DNA from: Spirochaetales bacterium
GTDB taxonomy: Bacteria > Spirochaetota > Spirochaetia > SZUA-6 > DRHE01
Assembly: GCA_030615505.1 (NCBI GenBank)
Contig: JAUWZD010000033.1
Span: 1 to 43,015, forward strand
Reading direction: 5' to 3'
Length of the DNA stretch: 43,015 bases
Part shown: positions 16,796-25,498 of the stretch, piece after piece
How the letters are laid out: each line of letters begins with the position of its first letter
How positions within the stretch are numbered: position 1 is the first letter of the stretch
Notes under the pieces: generated by a model
What the model was told of the DNA's origin: nothing
Seen by the model: only the letters and a program-made list of their open reading frames with translations
The model's database searches: none
Translations under genes and position numbers: made by a program

Positions 16796-17878
16796 TCAAA
16801 CGACCAGGTTCACTAAAAGCAGCTCATCGATCTCAGTCAGAACAGGAACCGCCCTGTCGAATTCCAGGCTGGCCTCAGCTTTAGCACTTTCGCTCGCCGT
16901 GGTCCAACCCAACATATCCTCCACATCTGCTCGATCCTGATTCTCTCTTCCGCCCACAGATACTTCTAGTCTTGCAGACTGAAACCCCTCTTCTTTTAAG
17001 GCGGATTGAAGCTGCTCCATACTGCTTTTAAAGAGTTCCTTTACACTATTATTCTCGACAATAATACGTCCCTCTACACTGTTATCAATAATATTAATTC
17101 TTATTCTAACACTTCCCAATGACTCGGGTTTAAGCACAAGCCTTATTTCACCATTTCCCCCATCCTTAAGAATAATAGTAGTCTTCCTTACCACCTCATG
17201 AATCATCTTCTCCTGGAATGCTTTTAATAATCTCTGAGAAGCCGATGAAGATTGGACCTCTCTCCCTACTTCTTCTGTTAATCCTGAAGACTTATGTACA
17301 AAGACAAGCCCTCTTTCCTGAGGTTTTATCTTTTCCTCCAGGATCTCTTTAAACTCAAGCATAGGCGGTCCATGATCGACTTTCCCGGCCGCAATTTTCC
17401 GCCGTAAATCTATAATTACTACTTTTGGACTTACAGCGACTTTTTTCCCTTTAACAGAAGTTTTATCCTTAGATTCATCTTTCTCCGCCTCCAGTTCTGA
17501 CTCTTCAACATTATGTCGGCCATGACCTGTCATACCTGCGATTTTTAACTCCTGTAAAAGGAGTGATGCTTGTTTTTGATTCTTATTCTTATCATCCTTC
17601 CTCTGGACCGCTTCCTTCTTTTCCCTTTTCTCACTGGATATCTTATTTTTACTTCCAGGAAAGATCTTAATCAGTTTAGATTTACTCAAATCTTTCCTGG
17701 TCAGTTTCTTTGAAATAAGCTGAGAAAAGGATACAGACCCTTTCACCCGGGACTTGCCGTCCCTCCCTTCACGGGAAGACCCGGAAGCCTTGTCTGGCTG
17801 CTTCCCATGCGCTTTAGCGGCTGAACCGTTATCGCCTTCTGGCGGCTTATTCTTACATGCAAGTATCACAGCAGGCAA
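16796..17878 (-). CDS. fliK: Hook-length control protein FliK
   Basis: 360 residues from TTG at 17878, supported by GGAGGA about 5 bp upstream. The first 220 residues are basic, Lys/Ser-rich and low-complexity, as in the disordered ruler part of FliK. Residues about 235-325 form the Flg_hook C-terminal domain (GEIRLVLKPESLGSVRIRI, then LQSALKEEGFQSARLEVSV), which contacts FlhB to switch export. The homologue in Borrelia was first named flbC. The position between flbB and flgD agrees. Confidence 0.92.
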   Translation of the reverse strand: MPAVILACKNKPPEGDNGSAAKAHGKQPDKASGSSREGRDGKSRVKGSVSFSQLISKKLTRKDLSKSKLIKIFPGSKNKISSEKREKKEAVQRKDDKNKNQKQASLLLQELKIAGMTGHGRHNVEESELEAEKDESKDKTSVKGKKVAVSPKVVIIDLRRKIAAGKVDHGPPMLEFKEILEEKIKPQERGLVFVHKSSGLTEEVGREVQSSSASQRLLKAFQEKMIHEVVRKTTIILKDGGNGEIRLVLKPESLGSVRIRINIIDNSVEGRIIVENNSVKELFKSSMEQLQSALKEEGFQSARLEVSVGGRENQDRADVEDMLGWTTASESAKAEASLEFDRAVPVLTEIDELLLVNLVV

Positions 17879-17879
17879 T

Positions 17880-18497
17880 TTATCCTCCCGTTTTCCGCGC
17901 CATCTTCCTCTGAAGCGCAGCAGCCCTTTCCGGCGGCATCAGCGAGAGCCAGTAAGAGACTAAGGAAGTCTCCCCCTCCACGCGCGCCTGCTCTTCAGTA
18001 ACCCGGAAGATGTCAATAATGTCCTGGTCTTCCATCTCAAGCAAAATATCCTTAGCATTATCCGGCGGCATTCCCACTAAATAGGTAGCATTCTGCTTGA
18101 GGTTTACCCTTCTATTTTCGAAAGCCTTGATCCTTTCATTAAATACTTTTTCCCGATCATCTAAGCTTTTTTCACGCTCCTTAAGCTGCTCAATCATCTG
18201 GCTCAATTCTTCCTCTTTTAACTTAATATCCTGCTCCCTACTATCCAGATCTTCCGCTCTCAGGGCCAAGGCATCTAGCTGCTTATTTAATCTTTCCCTC
18301 TCTAAAAGAAAAGGGTCTTCAGCATCTATTTCAGCCCTCTCTATGCCGAACAAGCCGTAAACCGGTGAAATAGTCTTTTTGGCATCGAGGATTCCCAGGT
18401 AATCAAACCAGATCAAGCCTCCAAGCACTAAAACTGCAACTAAAAGCATTAAAAGGACTATTCTAATTCCTGTTCCAATACCGCCATATCCAGCCAA
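17880..18497 (-). CDS. flbB: FlbB, periplasmic flagellar collar protein (MotE/MgtE-N-like)
   Basis: 205 residues from TTG at 18497 with GGAG 7 bp upstream. One membrane helix (about residues 12-31) is followed by a long coiled coil (about 60-135, rich in Glu, Lys and Leu heptads). A C-terminal MgtE-N-like helical domain follows (YLVGMPPDNAKDILLEMEDQ, then WLSLMPPERAAALQ). In Borrelia, FlbB is the base of the collar that supports stators in periplasmic flagella. Bacillus has a related gene (ylxF) at the same place. The assignment rests on position, architecture and the MPP repeats. Confidence 0.88.
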   Translation of the reverse strand: MAGYGGIGTGIRIVLLMLLVAVLVLGGLIWFDYLGILDAKKTISPVYGLFGIERAEIDAEDPFLLERERLNKQLDALALRAEDLDSREQDIKLKEEELSQMIEQLKEREKSLDDREKVFNERIKAFENRRVNLKQNATYLVGMPPDNAKDILLEMEDQDIIDIFRVTEEQARVEGETSLVSYWLSLMPPERAAALQRKMARKTGG

Positions 18498-18517
18498 AAC
18501 TCATCTCCATTTATAGT

Positions 18518-18970
18518 CTATGTCTCACGTATTCTTTTGCGTATAATTTGGCCTGAGTTCGTTTCATTTAAAAGATTGAACTCTTCCAGCTTCTGCTCTG
18601 TATAATATTCAGCCTGTTTACGCTCCTTCAATTTCTCAAGCACCTTTTTTTCCCTGGAGACCTCCAGAAATTTATGCTGCACATCCTCACGCTCCCGCTT
18701 TCTCTCCTCCAGCTCAGCTTCCAGCTTTAACCGTTCCCTTGCCAGACGGTTTAAATAGAGCTCCCAGCTCTGGAGCAGCCCGAAATCAAAAGCCTCGTCT
18801 ACGGTAAATCTCTGCCTGAAGCTTCTATCCGTCTCTGCATCAACGTCTCTTATCCTGCGTGCAAGCCTTATACAGTGCCCGGTCTTCTCAGCCAGCTTTG
18901 CCTGCCATTCCCGTTCTTTATAAGCTCTTAGCGCCAGCAGTCTCTCGAGCCTGAACTGAAATCGCCTCAT
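18518..18970 (-). CDS. fliJ: Flagellar export chaperone/escort FliJ
   Basis: 150 residues from ATG at 18970, which gives the family start MRRFQFRLERLLALRAYKER. A GGAG-containing site lies about 7 bp upstream. The gene overlaps the end of fliI by 53 bp. The protein is an almost uninterrupted antiparallel coiled coil of charged heptads. FliJ resembles the gamma subunit of F-type ATPase and couples the FliI ring to FlhA. Called flbA in early Borrelia work. Confidence 0.92.
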   Translation of the reverse strand: MRRFQFRLERLLALRAYKEREWQAKLAEKTGHCIRLARRIRDVDAETDRSFRQRFTVDEAFDFGLLQSWELYLNRLARERLKLEAELEERKREREDVQHKFLEVSREKKVLEKLKERKQAEYYTEQKLEEFNLLNETNSGQIIRKRIRET

Positions 18971-20303
18971 CCGAAAGCTCCTCCTCAGGTATTTGAAGTT
19001 CTGAAATCTCACCAAGCCGTACTAAAGATTCTTCCATTGTGGAGCGTTCTTCTATTCCCTGTACTAAATATCGGTTTATTTCCGGCAGTTTAGCAATGGA
19101 CGCATCAATTTCCTCATTACTCCCCTCAACATAAGCCCCAACATTAATTAAATCTTCCGCCTCAGCGTATGTAGCCAGCAGTTTCTTTACGATACCTGCA
19201 GCCTCTTTAATCTTCGGACCTGTTATTTGAACCGCCAGCCTGGATATGGATTGCAGGACGTCAATAGCCGGATAGTGATTCCTCTGAGCCAATCTTCTGG
19301 TTAGTACTACATGTCCATCCAGTATCCCTCTGACTGCATCAGAGACGGGCTCATCCAGGTCATCGCCCTCCACTAAAATAGTGTAAAAGCCTGTAATTGT
19401 TCCTCTATGGGAAGTACCGCTGCGCTCTAAAAGCTTGGGAAGCTCTGAAAATACAGAAGGGGTGAATCCCCTGTTTGCGGGCGGCTCACCGATAGCCAGG
19501 CCAATTTCTCGCTGTGCCCGGGCGAAACGGGTAACTGAGTCGAACATCAGCATAACATCTCTACCCTGGTCCCGGAAATATTCAGCCAGTGCAGTGGCTA
19601 CATATGCGCCGCGTATCCTGGCCAGCGGAGGTTTATTAGAAGAGGCTACAACCACTACAGATCTCTTTAAGCCCTCTTCGCCCAGATCGTTCTCGATAAA
19701 TGCCCTTACCTCTCGCCCCCGTTCTCCGATTAAAGCTATTACATTAATATCTGCGGAAGTATTACGGGCAATCATTCCCAGTAAGATTGATTTTCCTATA
19801 CCGCTTCCAGAGAATATTCCCATACGCTGGCCTTTACCCACAGTCACCAGACCATCAATCGCCCGGATTCCTGTAGCAACCTTCTCCCTGATGCGGCTTC
19901 TCTTTAATACATGCGGTGGTGAGTTGAAGATCGAATACCAGGTTGAAGAAGCGATATCTCCCCGTCCGTCCATAGGTTTACCCATAGCATCGAGCACGCG
20001 TCCTAAAAGACGGTCTGATACAGGAACCTTAAGCTCCTCGCCCATGGCTATAACCAGACATCCTGTCTCTATACCCTCCATCTCATCATAGGGCATGAGC
20101 TGAACTATATCCCCCCTCATTCCGACAACTTCTGCCCAGACAATCCGGTTTGGTCGTGGAATGATAATCTGGCAGAGCTCTCCCACTACTGCCCGGGGAC
20201 CGCGGCTCTCCACTATGAGACCCTGCACCTTTGTTATTGTACCGGTAGATTTAATAGGATCGACATGCTGCAATACGGCAGCATATTTCTCAAATATTCC
20301 CAA
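18918..20303 (-). CDS. fliI: Flagellum-specific export ATPase FliI
   Basis: 461 residues from TTG at 20303, preferred because GGGAGGGGGGG lies directly upstream; the frame stays open to TTG 20372 with no ribosome site. Walker A is GSGIGKS at about residues 166-172, Walker B LMFDSVTRFARAQRE, and the ATPase signature PAIDVLQSISRL is present. A 96-bp gap to fliH is one of the longer gaps in the operon. FliI forms the hexameric ATPase at the export gate with FliH and FliJ. The C-terminus overlaps fliJ. Confidence 0.97.
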   Translation of the reverse strand: MGIFEKYAAVLQHVDPIKSTGTITKVQGLIVESRGPRAVVGELCQIIIPRPNRIVWAEVVGMRGDIVQLMPYDEMEGIETGCLVIAMGEELKVPVSDRLLGRVLDAMGKPMDGRGDIASSTWYSIFNSPPHVLKRSRIREKVATGIRAIDGLVTVGKGQRMGIFSGSGIGKSILLGMIARNTSADINVIALIGERGREVRAFIENDLGEEGLKRSVVVVASSNKPPLARIRGAYVATALAEYFRDQGRDVMLMFDSVTRFARAQREIGLAIGEPPANRGFTPSVFSELPKLLERSGTSHRGTITGFYTILVEGDDLDEPVSDAVRGILDGHVVLTRRLAQRNHYPAIDVLQSISRLAVQITGPKIKEAAGIVKKLLATYAEAEDLINVGAYVEGSNEEIDASIAKLPEINRYLVQGIEERSTMEESLVRLGEISELQIPEEELSDEAISVQARETAGAKSL

Positions 20304-20399
20304 TTTCCCCCCCTCCCAGAAAATATGGGTTTCTCCTATCCGCTTCTCCACATAACCTGATCTATTGCCCAACCGTGGGCCTTAAAAAGGGGCCTGATT

Positions 20400-21308
20400 T
20401 CACCCCTCACCTTTGGCGCGAATGGGCATCAATTCAAGTATCCTCTCTTCGATCTCATGGAGTTGTGAAGATATCCTGGCATCAATTTGACCGAAATCGG
20501 TCTCAATGATACACCCCCCCCGGTCAACCGAAGAGTCTTCTAATACCGTTATGGACTTAACATTCTCAACCATTTTCAGAAAATCATTTATATGCTCTGA
20601 GGTCAATTCTAAGTCGACTAAATTAGTGCGTATAATCACATCTCCCCGGCTCTTTAGCTTTCGCAGGGCCTGAACTACATTATTAATCACAACATTCTTC
20701 TGATTCTCCGATATTACCTTAATAACCTTTTTTGCAATTAGAAGAACCAGGTTTATCACTTGAGTTTCTGACTCCGCAACAATCTCATTCCTCTTCTCGA
20801 TAGCCGTAGATATAATCGTGTGCATGCTCTCTACAAGCCTCTTAAGCTCGTCTTTTCCCTCCTTAAACCCTTCTTCGTGTCCAGCCGTAAAACCCTTTCC
20901 ATGGGCTTCTTTCTCTATACGATCCATCTTCTGCTTGATTTCATTCTCTAACTCTTTAGCTCTCTTCTCCGCCTCTCCTACAATTTTTTTCGCTTCATCC
21001 TCAGCTTCCTGCCTGATTTTTTGAGCCTGATTATTTTTTCTCTTAACTTCATCAAAAGCGACCCGTTCTGCTTCCTTCTTGATATTCTCCGCCTCTTCTT
21101 CAGCCGCTTTAATCATTTTAGCTTTTTCATCTTCCCAGCGTGCTTTAAACTCTTCGGCCTCTCTCTTGATATCTTCAACAGTGGGTCCGGCGTATTCTTC
21201 CATGGGCACAGCTTCAGGCTCTTCTTCTATCTCCACCTTCGGCGGCTGGATAAACACCTTCCTGGACCGGTACATGATTTCATTGGCTTTAAAAACATTC
21301 TTTGCCAC
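20400..21308 (-). CDS. fliH: Flagellar export ATPase regulator FliH
   Basis: 302 residues from GTG at 21308; AAGGGGGG lies 7 bp upstream. A conserved spirochaetal N-terminus (NVFKANEIMYRSRKVFIQPP) is followed by an acidic stretch and a long coiled coil (about 45-150) very rich in Glu, Lys and Ala. A short Gly-containing segment (HGKGFTAGHEEGFKEGKDEL) recalls the GxxxG repeats of FliH. The C-terminal domain (about 180-300) resembles the V/F-ATPase stator family. FliH links FliI to the C-ring. Confidence 0.93.
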   Translation of the reverse strand: MAKNVFKANEIMYRSRKVFIQPPKVEIEEEPEAVPMEEYAGPTVEDIKREAEEFKARWEDEKAKMIKAAEEEAENIKKEAERVAFDEVKRKNNQAQKIRQEAEDEAKKIVGEAEKRAKELENEIKQKMDRIEKEAHGKGFTAGHEEGFKEGKDELKRLVESMHTIISTAIEKRNEIVAESETQVINLVLLIAKKVIKVISENQKNVVINNVVQALRKLKSRGDVIIRTNLVDLELTSEHINDFLKMVENVKSITVLEDSSVDRGGCIIETDFGQIDARISSQLHEIEERILELMPIRAKGEG

Positions 21309-21325
21309 AGCTTAACCCCCCCTTA

Positions 21326-22417
21326 TCAGACTACCAGCTCATCCTCACCGGCTCGCGCTACAACGATCTCGCCCTGCTCCTCCAGTTTCCTTATGATCGA
21401 CACAATCTTCTGTTGAGATTCCTCCACATCTTTGAGCCGGATAGGCCCCATATAGTCCATATCCTCTTTGAGCAGAGTGGCAGCCCTTTTAGACATATTC
21501 CGGAAAATTTTGTCCTGCACCTCGGAATCCACTGCCTTTAAGGCTTTGGCCAGTTCCGTGGTATCAACCTCACGGAGAACCTTCTGGATAGCCCGGTCAT
21601 CCAGGAGCACTATATCTTCAAATACAAACATTCTCTTCTTGATCTCTTCCGCAAGCTCGGGATCATCCTCTTCAAGACGTTCGATAATTCCCTTTTCCGT
21701 GGATCGATCCACTAAATTAAGTATCTCGACGATACTCTCCACACCTCCTGCGGCCGTGTAATCCTCAGAAGATAGTGTGGAGAGCTTCTTTTCCAGTACT
21801 CTCTCTACCTCCCTTAATACCTCTGGGGATGTCCGGTCCATAGTGGCGATCCTTCTTGCAACATCCGACTGAACTTCACTGGGAAGACTTCCCAGTATCA
21901 TAGAAGCCTTAGGAGGCTCCAGGTAGGCTAAAATCAGGGCGATAGTTTGAGGATGCTCCTGCTGGATAAAGTTCAACAGGTGAGCGGGATCGGTGCGGCG
22001 GATGAAGTCAAAAGGCCTCACCTGTAGGGAACTGGTCAGGCGGTTAATAATATCCACTGCCTTCTGGCTGCCTAAAGATTTTTCTAAAAGTTCCCTGGCA
22101 TACTCTATTCCGCCTGTGGATATAAAATCCTGGGCCATCATGAGTTCCTGGAACTCCATGAGCACCTGATCCCGATCTGTCGGATCAATGCTCTCATTCC
22201 GGGCGATTTCAAAAGTTAACTGTTCTATCTCGTCCTCACGCAGATGCTTGAAAATGTCTGCAGAGATCTCATGGCCCAATGTTATGATAAAGATGGCTGC
22301 CTTCTGTCGGCCGGTTAACTCTTTTTTCGGACCGGCTGCTTTGCCGGTTCTGCCGGTTCTGCCGGCTCCGGCGGCCGCGGGCGGACTTTTTACAACAGCC
22401 GCTTCCCTTTTAGCCAT
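21326..22417 (-). CDS. fliG: Flagellar motor switch protein FliG
   Basis: 363 residues from ATG at 22417 (GGAG 7 bp upstream). The N-terminus carries an unusual Ala/Gly/Pro-rich extension (about residues 11-30) before the usual LTGRQKAAIFIITLG start. The middle domain has the EHPQTIALILAYLEP motif. The C-terminal domain carries the charged torque helix (DDRAIQKVLREVDTTELAKA, and NMSKRAATLLKEDMDYMGP). Spirochaetes often have two FliG paralogues; the operon copy (FliG2) is the essential motor one, and position suggests this is it. Confidence 0.97.
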   Translation of the reverse strand: MAKREAAVVKSPPAAAGAGRTGRTGKAAGPKKELTGRQKAAIFIITLGHEISADIFKHLREDEIEQLTFEIARNESIDPTDRDQVLMEFQELMMAQDFISTGGIEYARELLEKSLGSQKAVDIINRLTSSLQVRPFDFIRRTDPAHLLNFIQQEHPQTIALILAYLEPPKASMILGSLPSEVQSDVARRIATMDRTSPEVLREVERVLEKKLSTLSSEDYTAAGGVESIVEILNLVDRSTEKGIIERLEEDDPELAEEIKKRMFVFEDIVLLDDRAIQKVLREVDTTELAKALKAVDSEVQDKIFRNMSKRAATLLKEDMDYMGPIRLKDVEESQQKIVSIIRKLEEQGEIVVARAGEDELVV

Positions 22418-22421
22418 AATC

Positions 22422-24131
22422 TTACTCCTCTATCAACCAGGTTCGAATCAGCTGGGCCACATCTTCAGGATGCTCCCGGGCCATGTTAATTGCATTCTCC
22501 TGCATCTCCAGCCGAGCACGCTCTTCCACAGAGAGTTCAACCTCAACCCCTTCCTCTTCAGCTCTGCGCAGAGCGGCCTCCCTCATGGCTTGATGCTGTC
22601 GGGCCAGCTCTTCTTCTTTGAGGCGTCTCCTGCGCTCCATCTCCCTGGATATCAGCCGGTAAATGATGGCCGCAAAGAATATTGCCCCTAATCCTATTAT
22701 GATCGAAAGCAGTGTCCTGCGCAACTGTTTCTGATGCCTGATCTCAGCATCTTCTAAGGCAAATTGGGTGCTCCTGTCAAATTGAATATGCTCCACAGTT
22801 ACGGAGTCTCCCCTTTCCCGGCTGTAGCCTATTGCGTCTTTAATGAGCGCTTCAGCTTTAGAGAGGTTTTCATCCGATACTTCGATATATTCACGCTCAA
22901 TGCTGCCGTCCAGATTGATTATAAGCCAGCCTTTTTCATCGTACTTCTTTCTCCACAGCCCATCTATTGCAATACCTACGGTGATTCGGGCAATATTCCA
23001 TGGACTTCTCTCTTCGATTATATTTTTTATATTTACCACCTCATTTTGAATCATCGAGGACTGATCGTACTTGCCCACAAGGTTGGAGAGATCCTTATAG
23101 GCCGGCGGAGTTTGACCCTCCTGTCCGGGGGGTCCTTCCGGATTAAATCCCGTTCCCTCGAAGTGCTCCTCCCTTACCTCCCTGGATAGAGTAATAGATG
23201 GTACAACCTCTTTTTCATCGAAAGGGGTACGGGGATTATCCTCTCTCATGGTTATGGGAAAATGCTCCTCCGTACTGATCGTCTTTTTGCTCATATCAAG
23301 ATTGATATCCAGTTTAAGAATCTGAACCCGGTCCTGACCAAAGATAGAACGCATCGCTTTTAGAATTTCATTTTTGTACTGCTGCTCAAGATTCTTTTTT
23401 GTCTTAATTTCCCGCCGGGCCACTTCAATTCTATCCACACCTTCCCATTCCTCAAAGATGTTGAGCTGAATGCCGTTTTGATCGGTGATAACGATGTTTT
23501 CATCCTGCAATCCGGCCACGGCAAAATTGATAATACGAACAATTCCTTCTATCTTTTTTCGATTCTTTGAAATATCCGAGCCCGGTTTGGGTGTGATGAT
23601 CACAGAGGCAGTTACCGGCTTCTGATCTTCGACGAACAGCTCCCTTTTAGGCACAACCAGGGTGACGCTTACAGCATCAATATCGTCTAAAGCTAAAATA
23701 TGCTGTTCAAGGTTTTTTGTTATGGCCCGCTGGAGATTTACATCCCTCTCAAAATCGGTCAGTGTCCAGCGCTCAACATCAAAGATAGCCCAGGGATCGA
23801 TCCTGGCAGGGATTAAGTCTTCCCGGATCAGGATGGCCCTTATTCTTTTGGCCGTTTTATCATCCCCTACATAGATCATATTCTCCGGGGTAATTCGATA
23901 CTCAACTCCCTCTTCATCGAGGACCATTACTATTTTAGAAAGATCCGTATCTTCGGTAATCGGCGTGCCTATCAATGGGACCATGCTCGGAGCAGCACTG
24001 AATATTATGATAAGGACCATGGCCAACAGGGCAACGCCTGCAATGGAAACGAGTATGATCTTCTGTGTGACAGACCACTTGCCCCAGAGATTCTTAATCT
24101 GTTCTATTAATTTTTTGAGCCATTCGTTCAT
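22422..24131 (-). CDS. fliF: Flagellar MS-ring protein FliF
   Basis: 569 residues. An N-terminal membrane helix (about 25-47) and a C-terminal one (about 475-497, TLLSIIIGLGAIFFAAIIYR) flank the periplasmic YscJ-like ring-building motifs and beta-collar. A basic/acidic cytoplasmic tail ends in NAINMAREHPEDVAQLIRTW, the FliG-binding helix. The ATG at 24131 has GGGAGGGG upstream and sits within the alternative hairpins described at 24126-24164. Slightly longer than enterobacterial FliF (about 550). Confidence 0.97.
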   Translation of the reverse strand: MNEWLKKLIEQIKNLWGKWSVTQKIILVSIAGVALLAMVLIIIFSAAPSMVPLIGTPITEDTDLSKIVMVLDEEGVEYRITPENMIYVGDDKTAKRIRAILIREDLIPARIDPWAIFDVERWTLTDFERDVNLQRAITKNLEQHILALDDIDAVSVTLVVPKRELFVEDQKPVTASVIITPKPGSDISKNRKKIEGIVRIINFAVAGLQDENIVITDQNGIQLNIFEEWEGVDRIEVARREIKTKKNLEQQYKNEILKAMRSIFGQDRVQILKLDINLDMSKKTISTEEHFPITMREDNPRTPFDEKEVVPSITLSREVREEHFEGTGFNPEGPPGQEGQTPPAYKDLSNLVGKYDQSSMIQNEVVNIKNIIEERSPWNIARITVGIAIDGLWRKKYDEKGWLIINLDGSIEREYIEVSDENLSKAEALIKDAIGYSRERGDSVTVEHIQFDRSTQFALEDAEIRHQKQLRRTLLSIIIGLGAIFFAAIIYRLISREMERRRRLKEEELARQHQAMREAALRRAEEEGVEVELSVEERARLEMQENAINMAREHPEDVAQLIRTWLIEE

Positions 24132-24164
24132 TTCCCCTCCCTGAATGAACGTCCCTGTTCATTT
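24126..24164 (-). promoter_or_regulatory. fliF leader with two mutually exclusive hairpins
   Basis: On the minus strand a central arm GTTCATT (24150-24144) can pair with AATGAAC upstream (24163-24157; 6-base loop). It can instead pair with AATGAAC at the fliF start (24132-24126), extended by one C-G pair to 8 bp. The second fold places the start codon in the stem and the GGGAGGGG ribosome site in an 11-base loop. The first fold leaves both free. This is the layout of a translational switch; function is inference. Confidence 0.5.
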
Positions 24165-24187
24165 AGATATTATCCATCCTTGGAATT

Positions 24188-24520
24188 TCATCGGACGCTT
24201 AGGATCTCCCTGTAGGCTCTTACAGCCCGGTCCATGATTGTTTTTGTCATGGAAAGCGCCAGATTCGCTTCTGCTAAAGCGATCGTAACATCGTGCACAT
24301 TCACTGAATCAGGATCGGTAAGCAGGCTTTCAGTCATATTCATACTTTTATGTTGAAGGTCATTTACCTGGCTTAAAGCTTTAAAAAAAAGCTTACCGAA
24401 TCCCTCTTCCGGAGATAAGGAGGGCGTTTCTCTCTTAGGCCCTGCCGCAATATGCCGGGGATCTGTGCGCTTGAGAGTAATCCGATGCCCTACGGCATCC
24501 TTGATTGACAAGATATCCAT
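24188..24520 (-). CDS. fliE: Flagellar MS-ring/rod adaptor FliE
   Basis: 110 residues. The family C-terminus is clear (DSVNVHDVTIALAEANLAL, then TKTIMDRAVRAYREILSVRR-like end). The central part has FGKLFFKALSQVNDLQHKS. FliE joins the MS ring to the rod. ATG at 24520 is 3 bp after the flgC stop. A 56-bp gap containing inverted repeats separates it from fliF. Confidence 0.96.
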   Translation of the reverse strand: MDILSIKDAVGHRITLKRTDPRHIAAGPKRETPSLSPEEGFGKLFFKALSQVNDLQHKSMNMTESLLTDPDSVNVHDVTIALAEANLALSMTKTIMDRAVRAYREILSVR

Positions 24521-24523
24521 CTA

Positions 24524-24982
24524 CTACCTCCCGATCTCCATAGCTTTTAAAAACATACTTTTGCTCCCATTGATAATGGCTACATTGGCTTCATAGGCCC
24601 TGGAAGCTGAAATCATGTCTACCATTTCATTTACCACATTAACGTTCGGATACTCCACATATCCCTTTCGGGAGCCCGATTTAATGGCATCAGGGTGTGT
24701 AGGATCATATACTAAACGGAGCTTTGCATCATGATCCTTCTCAAGTTTAATAACTCTTACCCCCTTCCCAATCCCGTTATCAAGATACCTGGGCAAGAAG
24801 GGACTCCTCCAATACGGCTGGGAGACCCGGGGGCGAAAGATCACCCTGGTCCTTCTGAAAGGCCCACCCTCCGTGGTCCGGGTGGTGTTCACATTGGCTA
24901 TATTATTGGCAATTACATCGAGCCGCATTCTCTGGGCGCTCAGTCCTGATGCCGCTATATTGATACTTGAAAAAATTCCCAT
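24524..24982 (-). CDS. flgC: Flagellar proximal rod protein FlgC
   Basis: 152 residues. The N-terminus GIFSSINIAASGLSAQRMRL and the rod signature [15 protein letters not shown] are diagnostic. The C-terminus has PNVNVVNEMVDMISASRAYE followed by a helix. ATG at 24982 lies 11 bp after the flgB stop. Confidence 0.98.
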   Translation of the reverse strand: MGIFSSINIAASGLSAQRMRLDVIANNIANVNTTRTTEGGPFRRTRVIFRPRVSQPYWRSPFLPRYLDNGIGKGVRVIKLEKDHDAKLRLVYDPTHPDAIKSGSRKGYVEYPNVNVVNEMVDMISASRAYEANVAIINGSKSMFLKAMEIGR

Positions 24983-24993
24983 GAGCCCTTCTC

Positions 24994-25410
24994 CTACCTA
25001 AGCACCATATGCACCCGGCCGAATTCACTTGTAATGACCGTCACAAAAGTTTGATAGAGAAGCTGATTCTGCATGGCAAGCATCATCTCCTCTTCCATAT
25101 CCACGTTATTCCCGTTATTTTTAGCGGTGGTCAGATAATCCAGCACCCTTTTAGGTCTCACAGTTCTATAGTCAATAGGGCGGAAAAAAGGAATATGCCG
25201 CCTGTCCGACACGAACTGAACAGGAGGCCTTACCTTTTCTGAATCTAAGGCCCGTTTTAGCTCAGCCTCAAAATTCACCACTGTACGCTTAAAATTCGGA
25301 GTCTCCGAATTGGCGATATTATTGGCGATTACATTTCGCCTTAAAACGGCGACATCCATGCACTTTTTGAGAATATCAATATTCTTTCCAAAACTTCCTT
25401 TAAATATCAA
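24994..25410 (-). CDS. flgB: Flagellar proximal rod protein FlgB, first gene of the flagellar operon
   Basis: 138 residues from TTG at 25410, supported by AAGGAG about 6 bp upstream. The rod signature VIANNIANSETPNFKRTVVN is at about residues 27-46, and the end has NNVDMEEEMMLAMQNQLLYQ. It is the first gene after a strong promoter and direct repeats (25437-25488), which marks the start of the flagellar transcription unit; hslU lies 88 bp upstream. Confidence 0.97.
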   Translation of the reverse strand: MIFKGSFGKNIDILKKCMDVAVLRRNVIANNIANSETPNFKRTVVNFEAELKRALDSEKVRPPVQFVSDRRHIPFFRPIDYRTVRPKRVLDYLTTAKNNGNNVDMEEEMMLAMQNQLLYQTFVTVITSEFGRVHMVLR

Positions 25411-25436
25411 CTCTCTCTCCTTTATTAGAGCCCTTC

Positions 25437-25464
25437 ATTATAGTTTCGGCCTGCTCCCTCCCAA
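25437..25464 (-). promoter_or_regulatory. Sigma-70-type promoter of the flagellar operon (before flgB)
   Basis: On the minus strand TTGGGA (25464-25459) is followed by a 16-bp spacer and a perfect TATAAT (25442-25437). The expected start near 25430 gives a leader of about 20 bases before flgB. A housekeeping-sigma promoter for the main operon agrees with what is known in Borrelia and Treponema. The -35 is imperfect and abuts a direct repeat, suggesting an activator. Confidence 0.65.
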
Positions 25465-25488
25465 TGATTAGCCCGCAGATGATTAGCC
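25464..25488 (-). repeat. Perfect 10-bp direct repeat upstream of the flgB promoter
   Basis: On the minus strand GGCTAATCAT occurs twice, separated by 5 bp (25488-25479 and 25473-25464), a 15-bp period. The second copy shares one base with the -35. Paired direct repeats at this place commonly bind an activator or repressor dimer. No regulator can be named from the sequence. Confidence 0.6.
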
Positions 25489-25498
25489 TCCTAACCCG

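Noticed and set aside
19435-20091. Long plus-strand frame (218 codons) opposite fliI
   Set aside because: It is the antisense shadow of a highly conserved gene, rich in Ser/Arg/Pro/Ile, with no known fold or ribosome site.
20304-20399. Possible promoter or small gene in the fliH-fliI gap
   Set aside because: No paired -35/-10 elements at normal spacing; the open frame is just the upstream extension of fliI without a ribosome site.
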